Of a DNA stretch of 6,054 bases, positions 1 to 4,279 are shown piece by piece (the stretch's first letter is position 1; each line of letters begins with the position of its first letter). The stretch lies in contig CAIYOB010001380.1 in NCBI GenBank assembly GCA_903927685.1, forward strand, positions 1 through 6,054, read 5' to 3'. The notes under the pieces were generated by a model. That model did not search any database, was not told the origin of the DNA, and saw only the letters and a program-made list of their open reading frames with translations. Made by a program: the position numbers and the translations under genes. The stretch is from an uncultured Planctomycetaceae bacterium (GTDB taxonomy: Bacteria > Planctomycetota > Planctomycetia > Pirellulales > Pirellulaceae).

Positions 1-695
1 CGGTCGTAGTCCGCACCGCCACCCAGGCCTTCCGTCAAAAAATACGTGAACAGCCCCTGGCCCTTCGGCTCCCACTCGTACGACACCTCGTCCTTGCGGC
101 AACTGGCCAGCGTCACGAGGCCCTGCGCCTGGGCGAACGCTTGGCTCAGCTCCTCGCCCGTCGAGCCGGTCGCTGCGCCCGAACGCACCGCGCCCGCGTG
201 GCAGCAGTCCAGGATCAGCAACTTCTGCCGCGCCGCACAATCCCGCAGCATCTGATGCAGACGCGCCGTGGGAAAGGCCGTGCCCCGCAGGTCGGTCTTC
301 AAACAGTCGGTCGGACCCAGGAACCCCTCGCCGGTCGCCTCGTCCACGAACCCGTGGCCCGAAAAGTGGATCACCACGGTGTCTTCCGCTCGCGCATGCT
401 GTAGCCAGTCGCCGATCTGGGTCTGCAAGTTCATCCGCAACGGACGCTGGTGCGCCTTGGCCGCATCGTCCACGATCAGCAGCACGTGGTCCGGATCGAA
501 ACCGCTCTGCTGCGTCAGCGCATCGAACACCCGATGCGCGTCGGCCACACAGAATTTCAGCGGCGGGATCTTGGGGTCCAGGTACTCGTTCACCCCGATG
601 ATCACCGCCCATTTCCGGCCTTCCTCGGCGCCAATCGCCCAACGCGAGAGAACGAGGCACAGGAACACGGAACCGATCAGCAGAAGATGACGCAT
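1..695 (-). CDS. Exported caspase-like (peptidase C14) protein, intact His/Cys dyad, C-terminus outside window
   Basis: I translated this frame by hand: ATG at 695-693, open for 231 codons to the window edge, so the gene is 3'-truncated. Residues 1-23 form a Sec-type signal peptide (MRHLL, then a hydrophobic stretch, cleavage likely after AIGA), so the product is probably periplasmic or surface located. A C14 caspase-like domain follows from about residue 28: beta strand KWAVIIGVNEY, then FCVADA, then HFSGHG with catalytic His114, then LLILDCCHAG with catalytic Cys165 as the second Cys, then VTLASCRKDEVSYEW and FTYFLTEGL. Both dyad residues are present, so it is predicted to be an active cysteine protease; the family usually prefers basic P1 residues. 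It starts 18 bases after the stop of the pseudo-caspase gene, which suggests a shared mRNA. It shares FCVADA and an exact 19-base stretch (536-554) with the caspase domain at the other end of the window (5938-5956), so the two are paralogues. Any C-terminal domain is unknown. Confidence 0.9.
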   Translation of the reverse strand, partial: MRHLLLIGSVFLCLVLSRWAIGAEEGRKWAVIIGVNEYLDPKIPPLKFCVADAHRVFDALTQQSGFDPDHVLLIVDDAAKAHQRPLRMNLQTQIGDWLQHARAEDTVVIHFSGHGFVDEATGEGFLGPTDCLKTDLRGTAFPTARLHQMLRDCAARQKLLILDCCHAGAVRSGAATGSTGEELSQAFAQAQGLVTLASCRKDEVSYEWEPKGQGLFTYFLTEGLGGGADYD

Positions 696-703
696 GGAAG
701 ATG

Positions 704-708
704 CTCCT
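704..708 (-). promoter_or_regulatory. Ribosome binding site of the downstream caspase gene
   Basis: AGGAG on the minus strand lies 8 bases before the ATG at 695 and falls inside the 18-base gap after the upstream stop codon. This supports the chosen start and translation from a shared transcript. Confidence 0.65.
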
Positions 709-713
709 ACACC

Positions 714-2777
714 TTAAGGTTCCGTGCCCGCATCCACATACCGGAGATGGATCACCGCTTGCAGCGGGCCGGGAATCCTGTCGCCGGTATACCGGTCCGT
801 CTGCGTTTGGTACTCGTCGCCCAAGGCGGTGCCGAGCCCACCGCGTCCGCCTCCGGCCGGCTTGGGGATCGCCCGGTAGAACGCGGCCGTGATCAGCCCC
901 GCCTGGTCGGCAAACCCCAGCCGGGCGGCTTGCGACTCGGGGGCGTCCACCACGCGGAACGCATTGTACTTGGCGTCCTGGCCCACTTGGGAAAAGAATC
1001 CGCGGACCTCGTACACCTGGGACTTCTGGTTCCCGGACGGCGGGTCCAGCCACCAGGCTTGGGCTTCGGCCAGGTTCACCGGCTGGGCCGCGGCCCAGCC
1101 GGTTCCCGGCGCGGCCTCGATGTTGATCCCCTTGGCCGCCAACCGCTCGGGCAGCGTGTTCAACCCGTCCACCAGCAGCCGCAGGAACACGCCTTGATCG
1201 GTTCCGTTCTCGATTTCGATCCGATACACCTCGCCCGGCCGCAGCGGCACCAGCAGGTCCCCGTCCCGGAACACGCCCTGCCGCTCGTCGTCGCCGACCA
1301 TGACCCGGACTCGCAGCGGGAATTTCTGGTCCGCCAGCGGGTGGGCGGTTTGCGAACGCTGGTCCAGTTCGCCGACGTCGGACACTTGGGTCGGCACGGC
1401 GTTGGCCGGGGCGTCGGGGGGCGGGGCCAGATCGGCCGGCTCGACGTTCACACTCCGCCCCAGCATGGCCCATTCGGAATCGTTCAGCCGAGCCGTGCCG
1501 GACACTTCGCCCGCCACGCCGCTGCCGTCGGTTCGCAGCAGTTGGCAGCGCATCGTCAGCTGGCGATCCTCGCGGCCGGTCAAGGTGCCGACGGCCACGA
1601 CCGGCAGCTGGCCGGCCTGCGCGCCAAGTTGCTTGAGCGCCGATTCGGAGCCGAGCTGGCTGGTGCCGAAATTCAGCTCCTTCAGGGCGGTCTCTATCCG
1701 CCGCTGGTCGGCCACCTCGAATTGGCCCGTGCCGCGGGCGGCCAGCTGCTGGTGCAGTTCCGTGCCGCAGTACCGGCCCAGCACGCCGAATTCGGACCCC
1801 AGGACCTCGCCGGCCGGCGTGGCAGTGGTGAACTCGAGCACGCCCAGCCGGTGGTGCTGGTCCAGTTGCATCCGGATCGCCAGGTGCTCGGCCAGGTCGG
1901 CCAGCAGTCGTTTGAGCGACTGGGGCTGGACGCGCACCACGGCGGCGGCCTGATCGTCCTCGGGGGGCAGGCCCAGTTGCTGGGGCTGCTGGTCCGCGGA
2001 GAATTGCTGCTTGGCGACCGCCGCCACGTTCCGCTGGACGTAGCCCGCCAGTTCCTCGCTGGTCACCAGGCCGTCCCGGTCGGCGTCGGCGTAGCCTTTC
2101 AACGCTTCGGCCAGCCAGAACGCGAACAGCGTTTGCTGTTGCTCAGGCCAGATCAGGCTTGGCTGGCCGGCGGCCGAGGCGGCCAGCACGGTCAGGCCCG
2201 GCAGGCTCTGCAACGATCCGGCCAGTTCGGCGGCCGAGACGCCAGGCGCTTCGTCGGCGGACTGGTCGGGTCGCCGCTGCCGCGTGTCGAGCAGCAACAG
2301 CTTGGCGCGGGCCGGACACGCGGCCAGTTGGTCGCGCAGCCAGGACACCTTCAGGCCGGTTCCGGGCAGGTCGGCCGGGTTCGTGTCCAGGGCCGCCAGG
2401 TAGCATTGTCCGTCGTCGGCCCGATACGCGTGGCCGCTGAAGGCGATCAGCACCTGGTCGCCCGCTCCGGCCTTGGACAGCCAGCGGGGCAGTTCCGCCT
2501 GTAGGCTGGCCCGCGTCGGATGAAACGCCGGATCGGCCGCCGCGTCGACCAGTTGCAGCACGTCCGCCGTGCGGTAGCCCGCGTAACGCCGCAGCGTCTG
2601 GGCAATCCGCAGCGAGCCGCTGACGGCAAACTGCAGCGGCGGGGCGTGGCGGTATTGGTCCACGCCGATCAGGATGGCCAGCTGGCCGCCCGGTTGGGAA
2701 TAGGAAGGCTCCTGGGCCGGCGTTTGGGCCGCGGCGACGACCAAGAAAACGAGCAGCAAGACGGAGAAAGTTCTCAT
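714..2777 (-). CDS. Exported pseudo-caspase (catalytic Cys lost) with CsgG-like and DUF4384-like regions
   Basis: 687 residues. Residues 1-22 are a signal peptide (MRTFS, a Leu/Val/Ala core, likely cleavage near PAQ-EPS). Residues 32-250 are a caspase-like C14 fold: LAILIGVDQY, then AFSGHA with His116 kept, then KLLLLDTRQ where active family members have D-x-C. Positions 165-166 are Thr-Arg, so the nucleophile is missing and proteolysis is not expected. A canonical EF-hand-type loop, DADRDGLVTSEE (231-242), follows. Residues about 310-442 (RLGVLEF, FEVADQRRIETAL, VVAVGTLTG) resemble the CsgG/FlgO/LpoB-type lipoprotein fold. A Pro/Ala-rich linker covers 445-485. Residues about 485-665 (FRDGDLLVPLRPGEVYRIEI, LRLLVDGLNTLPE, YNAFRVVDA) resemble DUF4384-type domains attached to bacterial caspases. 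The caspase call is firm and the two later domain names are inferred from pattern. The likely role is a scaffold, sensor or inhibitor working with the active caspase encoded 18 bases downstream. Confidence 0.9.
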   Translation of the reverse strand: MRTFSVLLLVFLVVAAAQTPAQEPSYSQPGGQLAILIGVDQYRHAPPLQFAVSGSLRIAQTLRRYAGYRTADVLQLVDAAADPAFHPTRASLQAELPRWLSKAGAGDQVLIAFSGHAYRADDGQCYLAALDTNPADLPGTGLKVSWLRDQLAACPARAKLLLLDTRQRRPDQSADEAPGVSAAELAGSLQSLPGLTVLAASAAGQPSLIWPEQQQTLFAFWLAEALKGYADADRDGLVTSEELAGYVQRNVAAVAKQQFSADQQPQQLGLPPEDDQAAAVVRVQPQSLKRLLADLAEHLAIRMQLDQHHRLGVLEFTTATPAGEVLGSEFGVLGRYCGTELHQQLAARGTGQFEVADQRRIETALKELNFGTSQLGSESALKQLGAQAGQLPVVAVGTLTGREDRQLTMRCQLLRTDGSGVAGEVSGTARLNDSEWAMLGRSVNVEPADLAPPPDAPANAVPTQVSDVGELDQRSQTAHPLADQKFPLRVRVMVGDDERQGVFRDGDLLVPLRPGEVYRIEIENGTDQGVFLRLLVDGLNTLPERLAAKGINIEAAPGTGWAAAQPVNLAEAQAWWLDPPSGNQKSQVYEVRGFFSQVGQDAKYNAFRVVDAPESQAARLGFADQAGLITAAFYRAIPKPAGGGRGGLGTALGDEYQTQTDRYTGDRIPGPLQAVIHLRYVDAGTEP

Positions 2778-2785
2778 TGCCGGGA

Positions 2786-2789
2786 CTCC
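2786..2789 (-). promoter_or_regulatory. Ribosome binding site of the pseudo-caspase gene
   Basis: GGAG on the minus strand lies 8 bases before the ATG at 2777 and supports this start, which also gives a complete signal peptide. I saw no convincing promoter in the 80 bases upstream. Confidence 0.5.
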
Positions 2790-2874
2790 ATGCTCATCAG
2801 GACGGATTCTGTCACGCTGTCAGGAAGACGCAGCCGGCGGAACCGAATTGCGCGCGGGGGGCGAAGAAACTGAG

Positions 2875-3021
2875 GTAGCGAGGGGCGCCAGCCCCTGGAC
2901 GTTTCGGAATCCCCGGCGATCGCCCGCCGAGTAGCCCCGGAGGGGCGGCCGGATGTAGCCAGGGGCGCCAGCCCCTGGCCGCGCGACGATCCGCCGCGGG
3001 TAAGCCCCGGAGGGGCGACAG
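2875..3021. repeat. GC-rich palindromic repeat cluster A (two units, about 80-base period)
   Basis: Two copies of GTAGC(C/G)AGGGGCGCCAG plus CCCCTGG begin at 2875 and 2955. Each is followed by an AGCCCCGGAGGGGCG motif (2931-2947 and 3000-3021). In the second copy CCAGGGGC and GCCCCTGG form an 8-base stem around GCCA; in the first, one arm base differs. GCCCC/GGGGC forms a second short stem. The same two motifs recur in reverse orientation at 3138-3313. They look like dispersed extragenic palindromes. The region carries no credible gene: reading frames across it translate only the repeat. Confidence 0.85.
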
Positions 3022-3137
3022 GGGGAGGCAGGAGCGTCACCCCGTGCGCCCCGGTCGTTTGAGAGATCATCCCATTTCGCCGGTGCATCGATTGGTTCCT
3101 CGTTGAGCGTCATCATCTCGCGCCGTTTCGGTGCCCC

Positions 3138-3313
3138 CTGTCGCCCCTCCGGGGCTGGATTCCGTGTGCGGCCTGCAATCCAATCCAGGGGCTGGCGCCC
3201 CTGGCTACAGGCTGTCGCCCCTCCGGGGCTGGAATTCGTGTGCGGCCGGCAATCCAATCCAGGGGCTCGCGCCCCTGGCTACAGGCTGTCGCCCCTCCGG
3301 GGCTGGGTTCGTG
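3138..3313. repeat. Tandem 74-base repeat (2.4 copies), inverted relative to cluster A
   Basis: Unit 1 spans 3138-3211, unit 2 spans 3212-3285, and a partial third unit spans 3286-3313. Units 1 and 2 differ at 4 of 74 positions. Each unit begins CTGTCGCCCCTCCGGGGCT and contains a near-perfect 20-base palindrome (3185-3204 and 3259-3278) with arms CCAGGGGC and GCCCCTGG, then GGCTACAGG. The palindrome and the CGCCCCTCCGGGGCT motif are the reverse complements of those in 2875-3021, so the two clusters face each other across about 115 bases (3022-3137). In that spacer I see nothing recognisable. Confidence 0.9.
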
Positions 3314-3363
3314 CCGTGCATTCGTGTTCCTAACTCCTTGTGCCAGCGACTTTTCGGAAAAAC

Positions 3364-3410
3364 GCACGGGCGGGACGTTCGCCTCGGCGGGCTACCAGCC
3401 CCGCCCGTGC
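3364..3410. repeat. Inverted repeat with 11-base arms
   Basis: GCACGGGCGGG (3364-3374) is the exact reverse complement of 3400-3410. Between the arms a shorter GGGCT/AGCCC pair can nest. There is no run of U after it on either strand, so it is not a classic intrinsic terminator. It lies between the 74-base tandem repeats and the long hairpin at 3430-3487. Its function is unknown. Confidence 0.7.
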
Positions 3411-3429
3411 TCTCGGATTCGCCCCGGTT

Positions 3430-3487
3430 CACGTAGCCCAGTCTCTCCGAGACGGGTTGGCGAGTCTCGGAGAGACTCGTCTACGTG
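3430..3487. repeat. Long hairpin just 3' of the template-repeat remnant
   Basis: Arms 3430-3453 and 3464-3487 are 24 bases each with only two mispairs and a 10-base loop (3454-3463). The outer ends read CACGTAG and CTACGTG. The stop codon of the HRDC reading frame (3481-3483) sits inside the hairpin. On the minus strand it follows the template remnant by 46 bases and could end the HRDC transcript, although no U-tract is present. The element at 4119-4173 has the same ends and the same ACGAGTCTCT core, so both belong to one repeat family. Confidence 0.9.
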
Positions 3488-4002
3488 TTGTCCGGGGACG
3501 GGACTTTGTCCTGTTCGGTGGATGCGTTCGCTGTCCAGCGAGCTTGAGGCCACGCGGAACCCGAGGTTATTGTTCCGGTTGCCAGGCGTGTCGTCTCCGC
3601 CTTGGCGTCCCCAAGCCCTTCGATGGCTCTTAGCTCGGAAATCGACGTTGGCCGCCGCTCGGCCATCGCGGCTAACTGCTCGTTCGTGCAGATGGCGTAC
3701 ACGGGAATCGCTTCCTCCACGGACATTTTCTTTCGCAAATCGCGCAATTGGACGAACAACGCGAAGTCCGGGCCGGAAAGCCGCTCTTTGTAGTCCACCC
3801 GACGGCGGCCTTCGCCCTTTTCGACCACAGTCCCTTGCGGGCCTTCGATGTACTCGACACAGAAGCACCAGTGGGCAGAACCACCGTTTTGCACAAGTTC
3901 CCGTTGCACGGACACGGCCCGGTGGCTCCGCAAGAACGTGTTGAACGCCGCTTCGGCTTCGACATCGCCTGCCGCAGGAAGCGAGAACACGCGGAACTGC
4001 AT
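3481..4002 (-). CDS. HRDC-domain DGR accessory protein, C-terminus replaced by template sequence
   Basis: The reading frame has 173 codons, of which only 1-136 look native. It opens with MQFRVFSLPA, then FLRSHRAV and HWCFCVEYIEG. The HRDC part runs from about residue 69 (VDYKERLSGPDFALF, LRDLRKKM, IPVYAICTNEQLAAMA, LRAIEGLGDAKAE). HRDC is a helical nucleic-acid-binding domain, and this short architecture is known to me as an accessory gene next to DGR reverse transcriptases, in place of Avd. Family members usually continue with a KYG-like motif and a final helix. Here, after Glu136 (ending at 3595), the frame runs into the template repeat out of its coding frame and gives an unrelated 37-residue tail (TTRLATGTITSG onward) that stops inside a hairpin. 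The product may be non-functional. GAGGTG 5 bases upstream supports the start. A cytoplasmic location is expected, as there is no signal peptide. Confidence 0.85.
   Translation of the reverse strand: MQFRVFSLPAAGDVEAEAAFNTFLRSHRAVSVQRELVQNGGSAHWCFCVEYIEGPQGTVVEKGEGRRRVDYKERLSGPDFALFVQLRDLRKKMSVEEAIPVYAICTNEQLAAMAERRPTSISELRAIEGLGDAKAETTRLATGTITSGSAWPQARWTANASTEQDKVPSPDNT
3534..3594 (-). repeat. DGR-type template repeat (TR) remnant, 5'-truncated
   Basis: These 61 bases align without gaps to 4293-4353, the 3' end of the caspase-FGE gene. Read on the minus strand in the target's frame, the core is GGC AAC CGG AAC AAT AAC, encoding GNRNNN, followed by LGFRVASSS. The target reads GYRSVS, then LGFRVASSS. 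There are 11 mismatches. Nine lie in the variable core, and 7 of those 9 fall on template adenines (A to T, G or C); the other two are C/T transitions at codon third positions. The last two mismatches lie in the 3' part, where DGRs keep the initiation of mutagenic homing (IMH/IMH*) segments. Asn-rich AAC/AAT codons in the template and adenine-specific differences are the defining DGR signature. Typical templates are longer, and the match stops exactly where the HRDC reading frame becomes foreign, so the 5' part is missing. Confidence 0.75.
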
Positions 4003-4007
4003 CGGCT

Positions 4008-4013
4008 CACCTC
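4008..4013 (-). promoter_or_regulatory. Ribosome binding site of the HRDC gene
   Basis: GAGGTG on the minus strand lies 5 bases before the ATG at 4002. It is the strongest Shine-Dalgarno match in the window and fixes the start of the HRDC reading frame. Confidence 0.7.
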
Positions 4014-4026
4014 GATGGAAATGCGT

Positions 4027-4055
4027 TTAGTAAATACAGAAACTGCCTATCTTAA
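4027..4055 (-). promoter_or_regulatory. Possible promoter of the HRDC gene
   Basis: An AT-rich island in an otherwise GC-rich window holds TTAAGA (4055-4050) and TACTAA (4032-4027), separated by 17 bases on the minus strand, 25 bases before the HRDC start. The hexamers match the sigma-70 consensus only partly (4 and 3 of 6), so this is a weak call based mainly on composition and position. Confidence 0.25.
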
Positions 4056-4076
4056 CTCCTGTGCTTTCGAACTTCG

Positions 4077-4116
4077 CTGGGGCTACGCCCCAGACCCCAC
4101 GGCGGCGTGCGCCGCC
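4077..4116. repeat. Two short perfect hairpins in the target-HRDC gap
   Basis: CTGGGGC/GCCCCAG (4077-4093) has a 7-base stem and a TAC loop. GGCGGC/GCCGCC (4101-4116) has a 6-base stem and a GTGC loop. They lie upstream of the HRDC promoter candidate and downstream of the target gene. Neither has a U-tract, so a terminator role is uncertain. Confidence 0.6.
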
Positions 4117-4118
4117 TA

Positions 4119-4173
4119 CACGTAGACGAGTCTCTGCGAGACTCGAATCCGGTCTCTGAGAACCGGCTACGTG
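4119..4173. repeat. Second copy of the CACGTAG...CTACGTG palindromic repeat
   Basis: The element starts CACGTAGACGAGTCTCT and ends CTACGTG. It contains the perfect stem CGAGTCTC/GAGACTCG (4127-4145) and a CCGG/CCGG pair at 4149-4166. It matches the reverse complement of 3430-3487 over its first 27 bases with one mismatch and again at the terminal CTACGTG. The two copies bracket the HRDC gene and the template remnant (3488-4118). Confidence 0.8.
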
Positions 4174-4181
4174 ACCGCTAC

Positions 4182-4258
4182 GCCTTCCGCTACGGCTCGA
4201 AACGCCTCTCGGCTCCGCTCCGCTGCGCACGATAGGCGTTTCGGCCTGCGCGGAAGGC
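4182..4258. repeat. Nested inverted repeats just 3' of the variable target gene
   Basis: The outer arms GCCTTCCGC (4182-4190) and GCGGAAGGC (4250-4258) and the inner arms CGAAACGCC (4198-4206) and GGCGTTTCG (4235-4243) are all perfect 9-base pairs and can form one extended stem. On the minus strand the structure begins 22 bases after the target stop codon. It could be an mRNA 3' hairpin for the caspase-FGE gene. DGR targets in some phages also need a hairpin 3' of the variable repeat for efficient homing, and this is a candidate for that role. Confidence 0.75.
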
Positions 4259-4279
4259 TCCGCTCTTGCTGGACTGGCT

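Noticed and set aside
450..2504. 684-codon open frame on the plus strand
   Set aside because: It is antisense to the pseudo-caspase gene and is kept open by high-GC third positions. Its translation is Arg/Gln/His-rich with no family motif, and the minus-strand protein has clear signal peptide and domain motifs.
2774..3257. Several small open frames over the repeat region on both strands
   Set aside because: They translate the palindromic repeats (Pro/Gly/Arg-rich APPGL, RPSGA strings) and have no homology-like features or good ribosome binding sites.
3138..3313. CRISPR array
   Set aside because: There are only 2.4 tandem units with no unique spacers; the whole 74-base unit is repeated and no cas gene is present.
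3430..3487. Rho-independent terminator
   Set aside because: The stem is strong but no U-tract follows on either strand, so I list it as a repeat/hairpin rather than a terminator.
3392..3868. 158-codon minus-strand frame containing GNRNNNLGFRVASSS
   Set aside because: It is not a gene. It is the HRDC gene read in the wrong frame up to 3595, then the template repeat in the target's frame. It was useful only for revealing the template.
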